From NCBI GenBank assembly GCA_024680675.1, contig JAILBX010000219.1, positions 1-45,273 on the forward strand: a stretch of DNA of 45,273 nt. The letters are read 5' to 3'. The stretch is from Lachnospiraceae bacterium (GTDB taxonomy: Bacteria; Bacillota; Clostridia; Lachnospirales; Lachnospiraceae). A program made the translations under genes and the position numbers. The notes beneath the pieces were generated by a model, which saw only the letters and a program-made list of their open reading frames with translations, was not told the DNA's origin and did not search any database. This document shows positions 26,287-34,491 of this stretch, one piece after another (the first letter of the stretch is position 1; each line of letters begins with the position of its first letter).

Positions 26287-26772
26287 ATGAAAAAGATTCA
26301 AATGCCAAAAGAAAAGAAACCCATTTTATGGAGGGATAGAAAAAGGACATTTTTGGGACTGCCCCTTAGCTTTACCATCTATTCCGTAGATGAAGAAAGA
26401 CTTTTTATCGAAAGGGGATTTTTCACCAAAGAGGAGGATGAGGTAAGACTTTACAGGATAATGGACTTTTCTCTTAAAAGGAAGCTGGGACAGAGGATAT
26501 TCGGAGTGGGAACCATTTGCTGCCGATCCTCGGATAAAACCCTGAATAATTTTGAAATAGTAAATGTAAAGAGACCTAAAGAGGTAAAGGAGCTCCTGGC
26601 TCAGCTGACAGAACAGGAGAGGATCAGAAAGCATGTCACCTCCAGAGAATTTTTGAAGGATTCGGATAAAAATGAGCTTGAGGAGGATATCCTTAGGGGA
26701 GAAGAGCTGCTGGAGCCGGAAGAGGAAGCAGAGGGGGCAGCCGATAACGATATTTCGGAGGATGAAGAATAA
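26287..26772 (+). CDS. PH-like (bPH2/YdbS-type) domain protein
   Basis: 161 residues. A compact beta-rich domain spans about residues 12-105, with the pattern FTIYSVDEERLFIERGFFTKEEDEVRLYRI and IFGVGTICCRSSDKT...FEIVNVKRPKEV, which I recognise as a bacterial PH-like domain (DUF304/YdbS relatives). The last 45 residues are Glu/Asp-rich and probably disordered. No membrane helix is visible, unlike many YdbS proteins. AAAGGAAAAAG precedes the ATG. Its role is unknown. A strong terminator follows. Confidence 0.78.
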   Translation: MKKIQMPKEKKPILWRDRKRTFLGLPLSFTIYSVDEERLFIERGFFTKEEDEVRLYRIMDFSLKRKLGQRIFGVGTICCRSSDKTLNNFEIVNVKRPKEVKELLAQLTEQERIRKHVTSREFLKDSDKNELEEDILRGEELLEPEEEAEGAADNDISEDEE

Positions 26773-26785
26773 AGATAAAAAAATA

Positions 26786-26814
26786 TTGCAAGAGGCCTGC
26801 AATTATGCTACAAT
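26786..26814 (+). promoter_or_regulatory. Promoter of rpsB-tsf inside a terminator hairpin
   Basis: TTGCAA (26786-26791) and TACAAT (26809-26814) are spaced by 17 bases, with an extended TG one base upstream of the -10 box. The spacer coincides with the 5' arm of the terminator and the -10 box with its loop, so RNA starting near 26821 begins at the 3' arm and cannot form the terminator. Confidence 0.75.
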
Positions 26815-26838
26815 GCATAAGTTGCAGGCTGTTTTTTT
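26795..26838 (+). terminator. Intrinsic terminator after the PH-domain gene
   Basis: GCCTGCAATTATGC (26795-26808) pairs with GCATAA-G-TTGCAGGC (26815-26829), with a single bulged G and a 6-base loop, followed by TG and seven Ts. The 3' arm can alternatively form GGCTGTT/AACAGCC (26827-26833 with 26842-26848). The remaining leader to rpsB (26849-26976) holds no gene that I can see and may carry r-protein autoregulation. Confidence 0.92.
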
Positions 26839-26976
26839 ATGAACAGCCAATATCATACACGTCTGTTGATTTTGAGGCAGGTGTCCTTTACAGAGTCTTG
26901 AAGCTTTTTGCAAAGCCCTTAAGGATTTCCGAAAAATAAGATGCAGGCGGAAGAAAAACCAATGGAGGTAAGAAAA

Positions 26977-27768
26977 ATGAGTGTTATTTCAATGAAGCAG
27001 CTTTTAGAGGCAGGTGTACATTTCGGACACCAGACAAGAAGATGGAACCCTAAGATGGCTCCCTATATCTATACCGAGAGGAACGGTATCCATATCATCG
27101 ATCTTCAGAAATCGGTAGGAATGGTAGATGATGCTTATAATGTAATAGCAGATATCACATCACAGGGTGGAACGATCCTTTTCGTAGGGACCAAGAAGCA
27201 GGCTCAGGATGCCATAAAGACAGAGGCTGAGCGTTGCGGTATGTATTATATAAATGAAAGATGGCTTGGAGGAATGCTTACAAACTTCAAGACTATCCAG
27301 TCAAGAATAAAGAGACTTAAAGAGATAGAGACCATGTCAGAGGACGGAACCTTTGATGTGCTTCCCAAGAAAGAGGTTATAGGCCTTAAGAAGGAATGGG
27401 AGAAGCTTGAGAAGAACCTTGGTGGTATCAAGGATATGAAGAGGATACCCGATGCTATATTTATCGTAGATCCCAAGAAGGAGCATATCTGTGTTCAGGA
27501 GGCTCACGCCCTTGGTATAACTCTTGTGGGAATATCTGATACAAACTGTGATCCCGAAGAGCTTGATTATGTTATTCCCGGAAACGATGATGCCATCAGA
27601 GCAGTAAAGCTTATTGTTTCAAAAATGGCTGATGCTGTTATAGAGGCAAGACAGGGCGAAAGCGAGTCTATGCAGGATGCTGCTATGGCTGAGGTTGAGG
27701 CTGAAATGGCAGCTGACCAGGCAGCTCCCACAGACATAGAAGAGGTGGCTGCTGCTGAGCAGGAATAA
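26977..27768 (+). CDS. rpsB: 30S ribosomal protein S2
   Basis: 263 residues from ATG 26977, with GGAGG 9 bases upstream; an in-frame ATG at 26941 would give a non-conserved extension that overlaps the ribosome binding site. The start [27 protein letters not shown] and the segments [33 protein letters not shown] and [23 protein letters not shown] are diagnostic. It assembles late into the 30S subunit near S1. The C-terminal tail (about 30 residues) is Ala/Glu-rich, common in Clostridia. The rpsB-tsf pairing is conserved across bacteria. Confidence 0.98.
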   Translation: MSVISMKQLLEAGVHFGHQTRRWNPKMAPYIYTERNGIHIIDLQKSVGMVDDAYNVIADITSQGGTILFVGTKKQAQDAIKTEAERCGMYYINERWLGGMLTNFKTIQSRIKRLKEIETMSEDGTFDVLPKKEVIGLKKEWEKLEKNLGGIKDMKRIPDAIFIVDPKKEHICVQEAHALGITLVGISDTNCDPEELDYVIPGNDDAIRAVKLIVSKMADAVIEARQGESESMQDAAMAEVEAEMAADQAAPTDIEEVAAAEQE

Positions 27769-27815
27769 TTAAGGGTAGATTGAAAAAGGTATTTTGAAAT
27801 ATAAGGAGAAAGATA

Positions 27816-28757
27816 ATGGCTAATATAACAGCTTCAATGGTAAAAGAATTACGTGAGATGACAGGCGCAGGAATGATGGATTGTAAGAAGGCGCTTGGTG
27901 AAACAGATGGAGATATGGATGCAGCAGTGGAATTTCTTCGTAAGAAAGGTCTTGCCGGAGCAGAGAAGAAGGCAGGAAGAATAGCTGCTGAGGGTATTGT
28001 TGATACCTGTCTTGTGGATGATGACAAGAAGGGTGTAGTTGTAGAGGTTAATGCAGAGACTGATTTCGTTGCAAAGAACGAAAAGTTCAGAACCTTTGTT
28101 TCAGAGGTTGCAGCCCAGGCAGTTTCCACAGAGGCAAAGGATATCGACAGCTTTTTGGCAGAGCCTTGGAAGCTTGATACATCTATGACTGTAAGCGAAA
28201 AGCTTTCATCTATGATATCCATAATCGGTGAGAATATGCACATCAGAAGATTTGAGCAGGTATGTGAGGATAAGGGCTTTGTTGTTTCCTATATACATGC
28301 CGGCGGAAAGATCGGTGTTCTTGTGGATGTGGAAAGTGATACAGTAAATGATGCAGTTAAGGAAATGGGTAAGAACCTGGCTATGCAGATAGCTGCTTTA
28401 TCACCTAAATTCACAAAGAACAGTGAAGTTGATGCTGATTATATTGAAAAGGAAAAGGAGATCCTTAAGGCTCAGATCATGAATGATCCCAAGGAGTCTT
28501 CAAAGCCTGAAAAGGTTATTGAGGGTATGATAAAGGGACGTATCAATAAAGAGCTTAAAGAGATAGTTCTTATGGATCAGACCTATGTTAAGGCTGAGGA
28601 CGGAAAGCAGAGTGTTGAGAAGTATGTTGAAGAGGTTGCAAAGGCAAACGGAGCAAATATCAACATCAAGGGCTTTGTTCGTTTCGAAACAGGAGAAGGT
28701 CTTGAAAAGAAGAATGAGGACTTTGCAGCAGAGGTTGCAGCTCAGATGAACAAGTAA
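27816..28757 (+). CDS. tsf: Elongation factor Ts
   Basis: 313 residues. The N-terminal UBA-like domain starts MANITASMVKELREMTGAGMMDCKKAL, followed by the TDFVAKNEKF motif that contacts EF-Tu. The core and the C-terminal half (IGVLVDVE...) are intact and of normal length. It exchanges GDP on EF-Tu. It is 47 bases from rpsB with an AAGGAGAAAG site and is cotranscribed. Confidence 0.98.
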   Translation: MANITASMVKELREMTGAGMMDCKKALGETDGDMDAAVEFLRKKGLAGAEKKAGRIAAEGIVDTCLVDDDKKGVVVEVNAETDFVAKNEKFRTFVSEVAAQAVSTEAKDIDSFLAEPWKLDTSMTVSEKLSSMISIIGENMHIRRFEQVCEDKGFVVSYIHAGGKIGVLVDVESDTVNDAVKEMGKNLAMQIAALSPKFTKNSEVDADYIEKEKEILKAQIMNDPKESSKPEKVIEGMIKGRINKELKEIVLMDQTYVKAEDGKQSVEKYVEEVAKANGANINIKGFVRFETGEGLEKKNEDFAAEVAAQMNK

Positions 28758-28783
28758 GCTATAGTTTAAGAAATGGAGTGCAT

Positions 28784-30169
28784 ATGAAAACTGCCAGTGA
28801 TAAGAACATACCTTATAAGATATATCTTAAGGAGAATGAAATACCTACCGAATGGTACAATGTAAGGGCCGACATGAAGGAAAAGCCTGCCCCTTTGCTG
28901 AATCCACAGACCTTAGAGCCCATGACGGCAGAGGAGCTTTCCCATGTTTTCTGTGAGGAGCTTGTAAAGCAGGAGCTTGACAATGATACGGCTTATATAA
29001 AGATCCCCGAGGAGATCGTGGATTTCTATAAGATGTATCGTCCTTCACCTCTTGTAAGGGCCTACTGTCTTGAGGAAAAGCTTCAGACTCCCGCAAAGAT
29101 CTATTATAAGTTTGAGGGTAACAATACAAGCGGATCACATAAGTTAAATTCTGCTATTGCCCAGGCCTATTATGCAAAAAAGCAGGGTCTTAAGGGTGTT
29201 ACCACCGAAACAGGTGCGGGACAGTGGGGAACAGCCCTTTCAATGGCCTGTTCCTATCTCGGACTGGATTGTAAGGTTTATATGGTTAAGGTTTCCTATG
29301 AACAGAAACCCTTTAGAAGGGAGGTTATGAGAACCTTTGGCGCATCGGTTACTCCTTCCCCTTCCATGGAAACCGAAATAGGAAAGAAGATATTAAGCGA
29401 GCATCCGGGAACCACCGGAAGTCTTGGCTGTGCTATTTCCGAAGCAGTTGAGAAAGCAGTATCCTCTGAGGGCTACAGATATGTTTTGGGAAGCGTGCTT
29501 AACCAGGTTTTACTGCATCAGTCCGTTATCGGATTAGAGACGAAAAGAGCCCTGGATAAGTATGATGTAAAGGCGGATATAGTTATAGGCTGTGCCGGAG
29601 GCGGATCAAATCTCGGTGGACTTATCTCACCCTTTATGGGAGAAAAGCTGAGAGGAGAGGCTGATTACAGGATAATTGCAGTTGAGCCTGCAAGCTGTCC
29701 TTCTCTTACAAGAGGAAGATATGCTTATGACTACTGCGATACCGGTATGGTTTGTCCTTTAGCCAAGATGTATACTCTCGGATGTGATTATATACCTGCA
29801 CCAAATCATGCAGGAGGCTTAAGATATCATGGAATGAGCTCTATTTTATCAAAGCTTTATGATGACAAGCTTATGGAGGCAGTTTCCGTAACCCAGACAG
29901 AGGTCTTTAAGGCTGCTGAGGAATTCGCAAGGGTAGAGGGAATCCTTCCGGCTCCTGAAAGCGCTCATGCAATAAAGGTTGCCATGGATGAAGCCCTTAG
30001 ATGTAAGGAAAGCGGAGAAGAAAAGAACATTGTCTTTGGTCTTACGGGAACAGGGTATTTTGATATGGTTGCTTATGAGAAGTTCCATGACGGTCTCATG
30101 GAAAATTATATTCCTACGGATGATGAGCTTGAAATCGCCTGGAAAAAGCTTCCAAAGGTAGACAGATAA
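28784..30169 (+). CDS. TrpB2-type tryptophan synthase beta-like protein
   Basis: 461 residues, longer than canonical TrpB1 (about 400), as expected of the TrpB2 class. ATG 28784 is preferred over GTG 28778 because AATGGAG is better spaced. The PLP lysine is Lys120 in EGNNTSGSHKLNSA. TETGAGQWG, the glycine-rich phosphate cup CAGGGSNLGG and the closing GLTGTGYFD are present. TrpB2 enzymes make tryptophan from indole and serine without needing TrpA, and no trpA or other trp gene is nearby, so indole salvage or another beta-replacement is plausible. It lies between tsf and rplS, and a promoter for rplS follows. Family confident, physiological role inferred. Confidence 0.88.
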   Translation: MKTASDKNIPYKIYLKENEIPTEWYNVRADMKEKPAPLLNPQTLEPMTAEELSHVFCEELVKQELDNDTAYIKIPEEIVDFYKMYRPSPLVRAYCLEEKLQTPAKIYYKFEGNNTSGSHKLNSAIAQAYYAKKQGLKGVTTETGAGQWGTALSMACSYLGLDCKVYMVKVSYEQKPFRREVMRTFGASVTPSPSMETEIGKKILSEHPGTTGSLGCAISEAVEKAVSSEGYRYVLGSVLNQVLLHQSVIGLETKRALDKYDVKADIVIGCAGGGSNLGGLISPFMGEKLRGEADYRIIAVEPASCPSLTRGRYAYDYCDTGMVCPLAKMYTLGCDYIPAPNHAGGLRYHGMSSILSKLYDDKLMEAVSVTQTEVFKAAEEFARVEGILPAPESAHAIKVAMDEALRCKESGEEKNIVFGLTGTGYFDMVAYEKFHDGLMENYIPTDDELEIAWKKLPKVDR

Positions 30170-30202
30170 GAGGGTAATTCCCTTTATTTTGTAAATAAGT
30201 AC

Positions 30203-30231
30203 TTGTAAAAAACAGTAACTGGTGATATATT
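30203..30231 (+). promoter_or_regulatory. Likely promoter of rplS
   Basis: TTGTAA (30203-30208) and TATATT (30226-30231) are spaced by 17 bases. The -35 box lies in AAGTACTTGTAAAA (30197-30210), identical to 16811-16824. The spacer carries the 5' arm of a 9-base hairpin, AAACAGTAA (30210-30218) with TTACTGTTT (30245-30253). Confidence 0.6.
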
Positions 30232-30239
30232 TGTTAGGT

Positions 30240-30360
30240 TGAGTTTACTGTTTCCTGATTGATACGGTAATATTTGGCCATGTAATGAGATTAAGAGATG
30301 GTCCTCTGTTCATTGATATATGAGATACTGAACAAGAACGTCCGAAGATTAGAAGGAGGT
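30240..30360 (+). ncRNA. Structured 5' leader of rplS (possible r-protein leader)
   Basis: Several hairpins can be drawn in the leader: GGCCAT (30276-30281) with ATGGTC over an intervening purine-rich loop, and GTTCA with TGAAC around 30309-30334. Low-GC Gram-positive bacteria have a known L19 leader motif upstream of rplS. I cannot confirm that this sequence fits its consensus, so the call is tentative. Confidence 0.35.
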
Positions 30361-30364
30361 CGCT

Positions 30365-30712
30365 ATGAACGACATTATTAAGAACATTGAAGCAGAACAG
30401 CTTAAGGAAAACATTCCTGACTTTAATATCGGAGATACCGTTAAGGTATATGCAAAGATTAAAGAGGGAAACCGTGAAAGAATACAGGTCTTTGAAGGAA
30501 CTGTTTTAAAGAGACAGGGCGGATCCAACAGAGAGACCTTTACCGTTAGGAAAAACTCAAACGGTGTTGGTGTTGAGAAGACCTGGCCTTTACATTCTCC
30601 CAACGTTGATAAGATCGAGGTTGTTAGAGAGGGTAAGGTTAGAAGAGCTAAGTTATTCTACTTAAGAGACAGAGTAGGTAAGAAAGCTAAGGTCAAAGAA
30701 AAGGTAAAATAA
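30365..30712 (+). CDS. rplS: 50S ribosomal protein L19
   Basis: 115 residues, normal length. The family core is visible: [54 protein letters not shown] and [23 protein letters not shown]19 sits at the 30S-50S interface. AGAAGGAGG lies before ATG 30365. In Bacillus rplS is followed by ylqF and rnhB; here an aromatic amino acid cluster and a signal peptidase gene have been inserted between them. Confidence 0.98.
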   Translation: MNDIIKNIEAEQLKENIPDFNIGDTVKVYAKIKEGNRERIQVFEGTVLKRQGGSNRETFTVRKNSNGVGVEKTWPLHSPNVDKIEVVREGKVRRAKLFYLRDRVGKKAKVKEKVK

Positions 30713-30717
30713 AAACT

Positions 30718-30760
30718 AACCCGTCTGAGATCCGGAAAGAGGATTTTAGGCGGGTTTTTT
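30718..30760 (+). terminator. Intrinsic terminator of rplS
   Basis: Bases 30718-30733 pair with 30741-30756 over 16 base pairs (several G-U) around a 7-base loop, with six Ts at 30755-30760. It separates rplS from the pheA-led operon. Confidence 0.9.
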
Positions 30761-30799
30761 GGATTTTAAGAAGTAAGATCACAGTTTAAGGAGAAAAAT

Positions 30800-31888
30800 A
30801 TGTCCGGATTAGAGAGTGCAAGAGAAAAGATCAATGAGATCGACAAAAAAATGGAAAAGCTCTTTGAAGAGAGAATGATGATAAGTAAGGAAATAGCTCT
30901 GTATAAAAGGGAAAAGGGCCTCTCTGTTAAGGATCATGCCAGAGAAGAGGAAATGATCAAGCGTAACAGAGGACTTGTGGATAATAAGGAAATAGAAGGC
31001 TATTATGTTGATTTTCTAAGGAGTATAGTCAACCTGTCCTGTTCCTACCAGGAAAAGGTAATGGAGGGTATCAGGGTTGCCTATAGCGGAGTTGAGGGAG
31101 CCTTTGCCCATATAGCAGCCAAGAAGCTTTTTCCAAACGCGGAATTTGTACCCTATTCGGATTTTTCCAGAGCCTATAAGGCAGTTGAGGAGGGAAAAGA
31201 GGACTGCGTTGTCCTGCCTATAGAAAACAGCTTTGCAGGGGATGTGGGGACTGTTATGGATCTGATGTTCTTTGGGGATCTTTTTGTAAACCAGGTGACG
31301 GATATAGATATAGAGCAGAATCTTATAGGAATAAAGGGTGCTTCTCTTGAAACAATAAAGACTGTCGTAAGTCATCCCCAGGCCCTTGAACAGTGTGATG
31401 AATTTATAGAAAGCAGGGGCCTTGAAGAGGTGACCTATTCAAATACAGCTCTTGCGGCAAAGTATGTAAAAGAAAAAAATGACAAGAGTATTGCGGCCAT
31501 TGCTTCTCATGAAACAGCTGAGCTCTACGGGCTTGATATCATTGAAAGGGGAATAAATACAAGCAGCAACAATACAACGAGGTTTGCGGCCTTTTCAAGA
31601 TCCCAGAATAAGCCTGTGCTGGTGGGTAAAAGAGATAACGAGAATTTCATTCTTGTGTTTACAGTCAGAAATGAAGCCGGAGCCTTAGCTCAGACTCTTA
31701 ACATAATAGGCGCCCATGGCTTTAATATGAGAAGCTTAAGAAGCAGACCCATGAAGGATCTTTTATGGAGCTACTATTTCTATATTGAAGCAGAGGGAAA
31801 TATCAATACCCAAAACGGTGAGGATATGTTAAGGGAGCTTTCTGTTTTTTGCGCCAAGCTAAAGCTTGTGGGTTCTTATCTGGATTGA
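30800..31888 (+). CDS. pheA: Bifunctional chorismate mutase / prephenate dehydratase
   Basis: 362 residues in three domains. An AroQ-type chorismate mutase spans about residues 1-90 (REKINEIDKKMEKLFEERMMISKEIALYK). Prephenate dehydratase spans about 93-275 (VAYSGVEGAFAHIAA, PIENSFAGDVG, and NNTTRFAAFSR with the essential Thr-Arg-Phe). A C-terminal ACT domain spans about 283-362 (TVRNEAGALAQTLNIIGAHGFNM, RSRPMKDLLWSYYFY), which mediates phenylalanine feedback inhibition in the family. It converts chorismate via prephenate to phenylpyruvate. In Firmicutes the dehydratase is often monofunctional, so the fusion is notable. It heads a compact cluster with aroQ, aroA, tyrA and aroF. Confidence 0.95.
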   Translation: MSGLESAREKINEIDKKMEKLFEERMMISKEIALYKREKGLSVKDHAREEEMIKRNRGLVDNKEIEGYYVDFLRSIVNLSCSYQEKVMEGIRVAYSGVEGAFAHIAAKKLFPNAEFVPYSDFSRAYKAVEEGKEDCVVLPIENSFAGDVGTVMDLMFFGDLFVNQVTDIDIEQNLIGIKGASLETIKTVVSHPQALEQCDEFIESRGLEEVTYSNTALAAKYVKEKNDKSIAAIASHETAELYGLDIIERGINTSSNNTTRFAAFSRSQNKPVLVGKRDNENFILVFTVRNEAGALAQTLNIIGAHGFNMRSLRSRPMKDLLWSYYFYIEAEGNINTQNGEDMLRELSVFCAKLKLVGSYLD

Positions 31889-31904
31889 GGGGAGAGCAGG
31901 GATA

Positions 31905-32345
31905 ATGAAGATCATAGTTATAAACGGTCCCAATATAAATATGTTAGGTATCAGGGAACCGGATATTTATGGCAGGGAAAGCTATGAAGATCTGAAAAAG
32001 CTTGTGAAGGACTATTGTGATGATAATGATATAGAGCTTGAGATATATCAGTCCAATCATGAGGGCTGTCTGGTGGATAAGATACAGGAGGCATATTTTA
32101 ATAAGGCAGATGGAATAGTTATAAATCCCGGAGCCTATACCCATACCTCAATAGCTATAATGGATGCCATAAAGGCGGTAAAGCTTCCTACGGTGGAGGT
32201 TCATATTTCCAAGCTGGATGAAAGGGAGGATTTCAGACAGGTAAGCTATATAGGAAGGGTTGCCATTAAAACCGTTATCGGAGAGGGTATAGAGGGGTAT
32301 GTGACTGCCATTAAGGAAATATGCTCTTATAAAGGTGAAAAATGA
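31905..32345 (+). CDS. aroQ: Type II 3-dehydroquinate dehydratase
   Basis: 146 residues from ATG 31905, with GGGGAGAG upstream. It shows the type II enzyme signatures INGPNINMLGIREPDIYG (Tyr near residue 22 is catalytic), YQSNHEG, NPGAYTHTSIAIMDA and EVHISKLDEREDFRQVSYI. It dehydrates 3-dehydroquinate to 3-dehydroshikimate in the shikimate pathway. Its stop overlaps the aroA start (ATGA), so expression is coupled. Confidence 0.95.
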   Translation: MKIIVINGPNINMLGIREPDIYGRESYEDLKKLVKDYCDDNDIELEIYQSNHEGCLVDKIQEAYFNKADGIVINPGAYTHTSIAIMDAIKAVKLPTVEVHISKLDEREDFRQVSYIGRVAIKTVIGEGIEGYVTAIKEICSYKGEK

Positions 32346-33613
32346 TAGTAAATATTAAACCATCAAAACTTAAGGGAAGGATAAGAGCTCCATATTCTAA
32401 AAGCCTGGCTCACAGAATGCTCATATGTGCCGCTTTGGCCAAAGGAGAGAGCTGTATAGAGGGCATAGCCAAAAGCGAGGATATGCTGGCGACTCTTGAC
32501 TGTATAGAAGGACTTGGGGCTTTGTACAGGCTGGAAGGGGATATTGCTTACATAAAGGGGACAGGGGAAGTAAAAAAAGAAGCCTCTTTTGACTATGTGG
32601 TATTTCCCTGCAGGGAAAGCGGTTCCACCTTAAGGTTTTTGATCCCCCTGGCAATGATCTGCAGAGGAAAGGTACGTTTTAAAGGACAGGAAAGGCTTTT
32701 TAAAAGGGGAATATCGGTATATGAAGATATATTTACCCAAAACGGAAACGATATTGAGCTTAAAAAATATGAGGATCATATAGATATAAGCGGAAGCTTA
32801 AAGGCCGGCTCCTATACCCTTAGGGGAGATGTGAGCTCCCAGTTTATATCAGGCCTTATGTTTGCACTGCCTCTCCTTGAGTCTGACAGTATGATAAGGG
32901 TGACAGAACCGGTTGAAAGCCGTTCTTATATAGATATAACCCTTGAGGTATTGAAGCTTTTCGGAGTGGATATAGAGGAAAGAGAAAAAAACCTTTTTTA
33001 TATCAAGGGAGCTTCAGTCTATAAGGCCTATAAGGGAAAGGTAGAGGGAGACTGGTCCAATGCTGCTTTTTTATATGCCTTTAACTCCTTTGGAAATGCC
33101 ATTGAGCCTGAGGGTTTAAATGATAACAGTAAACAGGGAGACAGGGTTTGCAGGCAGCTTCTGTTAAAGGGAGAGGGCCTTAAGGATCTGACTAAGCTAA
33201 AGGCCAAAGGCAGAGAGGAGGATTTGAGTCAGGCAGTGGATATATCTGACTGCCCGGATCTTGGGCCGGTACTTTTTGCGGCATATGCAGGAATGCATGG
33301 GGGACGCTTTATCGGAACAAGGAGACTTAAGATCAAGGAAAGCGACAGAGCTCTGGCTATGAAAGAGGAGCTGGAAAAATTCGGTATAGAAATGGATATT
33401 TTTGAAAACTCCGTTAATATATATAAGGGAGAACTTAAAGAACCATGTGAGCACCTTATGGGACACAATGATCATAGAATAGTTATGGCACTTTCCATAC
33501 TCTGTTCTCTTACGGGAGGAGTGATAGAAGGGGCTGAAGCCGTCAGAAAAAGCTATCCTGATTTTTTTAAGGATATGAAGGATCTGGGACTGGAGGTAGA
33601 AATTGAAGTTTAA
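32342..33613 (+). CDS. aroA: EPSP synthase (3-phosphoshikimate 1-carboxyvinyltransferase)
   Basis: 423 residues. Visible are KGRIRAPYSKSLAHRMLICAALA (substrate-binding Lys/Ser at the N-terminus), CRESGSTLRFLIPLA, the DVSSQFISGLMFALPLL segment and KESDRALAMKEELEKFG. The C-terminal DHRIVMALSIL closes the active site. It transfers enolpyruvate from PEP to shikimate 3-phosphate. The segment PCRESGSTLRF has CRE where many enzymes have GNAGT or GNSGTT, suggesting a class II-like variant. Its 3' end overlaps tyrA by 11 bases. Confidence 0.94.
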   Translation: MIVNIKPSKLKGRIRAPYSKSLAHRMLICAALAKGESCIEGIAKSEDMLATLDCIEGLGALYRLEGDIAYIKGTGEVKKEASFDYVVFPCRESGSTLRFLIPLAMICRGKVRFKGQERLFKRGISVYEDIFTQNGNDIELKKYEDHIDISGSLKAGSYTLRGDVSSQFISGLMFALPLLESDSMIRVTEPVESRSYIDITLEVLKLFGVDIEEREKNLFYIKGASVYKAYKGKVEGDWSNAAFLYAFNSFGNAIEPEGLNDNSKQGDRVCRQLLLKGEGLKDLTKLKAKGREEDLSQAVDISDCPDLGPVLFAAYAGMHGGRFIGTRRLKIKESDRALAMKEELEKFGIEMDIFENSVNIYKGELKEPCEHLMGHNDHRIVMALSILCSLTGGVIEGAEAVRKSYPDFFKDMKDLGLEVEIEV

Positions 33614-34463
33614 CAGTGACAGCAGGATTTTAATTGTTGGTTTAGGCTTAATGGGAGGAAGCTATGCCCAGGCCTTTAGTTTAAAGGGATATGAAGTCGG
33701 AGCAGTGGCAAGGAGACAGGAAACTATAGACTATGGTCTTGAAAATGGACTTATATCATCCGGAGTCACAGAGGTGACAAGAGAATATGTTGAAAAATTC
33801 GATATCATAGTATTCGCCCTGTATCCCCATACCTTTATTGAGTGGATAGAAAAATATCAGGATTATTTTCATCCCGGAGTATTACTGACTGATGTTACGG
33901 GAGTTAAGGAAAGCGTAGTATATAAGGTTCAGTCCATATTAAGAGAAGATGTGGAGTTTGTGGGAGCCCATCCCATGGCAGGAAGAGAAGTCAGCGGCGT
34001 TAAGTATGCCACAAAGGATATTTTTAAGGGCGCCAATTATATTGTTACGCCAACAGAAAAAAATACCGGGGAGGCAATAGAAGCCTGTAAGGAAATAGGA
34101 AGGACCCTGGGCTGTAAAACAATAAAGACCCTAAGCCCAAAGGAGCATGATGAGATGATAGGCTTTTTGTCCCAGCTTACCCATTGCATAGCTGTTTCAT
34201 TAATGGTTTGCAAGGAGTCGGAACATTTGGTAGACTACACAGGGGACTCCTTTAGAGATCTGACAAGGATAGCCAGAATAAATGATGAAATGTGGAGTGA
34301 GCTTTTTCTGCTTAACAAGGAGGAACTGCTTAGGCAGATGGATCTCTTTAGTGAAAAGTTCAATGAGTTAAGATCCTATATTGAAAATGATGACAGAGAA
34401 GGAATGAGAGATATCATGAGGCTTGCTACAAAGAGAAGAGGATTTTTTGATAAAAACAAGTGA
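33603..34463 (+). CDS. tyrA: Prephenate dehydrogenase
   Basis: 286 residues starting at TTG 33603, inside the end of aroA. A Rossmann NAD(P) site is seen as ILIVGLGLMGGSYAQAF. VGAHPMAGREVSGVKYA carries the His of the active site, and SQLTHCIAVSLM the second conserved His. It oxidatively decarboxylates prephenate to 4-hydroxyphenylpyruvate for tyrosine. There is no C-terminal ACT domain, so feedback control differs from pheA. The gene is 28 bases from aroF. Confidence 0.94.
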   Translation: MKFNSDSRILIVGLGLMGGSYAQAFSLKGYEVGAVARRQETIDYGLENGLISSGVTEVTREYVEKFDIIVFALYPHTFIEWIEKYQDYFHPGVLLTDVTGVKESVVYKVQSILREDVEFVGAHPMAGREVSGVKYATKDIFKGANYIVTPTEKNTGEAIEACKEIGRTLGCKTIKTLSPKEHDEMIGFLSQLTHCIAVSLMVCKESEHLVDYTGDSFRDLTRIARINDEMWSELFLLNKEELLRQMDLFSEKFNELRSYIENDDREGMRDIMRLATKRRGFFDKNK

Positions 34464-34491
34464 TCTTTCATGATAAATGAGGAGGCATATT

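Noticed and set aside
27683-28243. 186-residue Ser-rich minus-strand open frame across rpsB-tsf
   Set aside because: It is a shadow of Ala/Glu-rich codons in rpsB and tsf, read in reverse.
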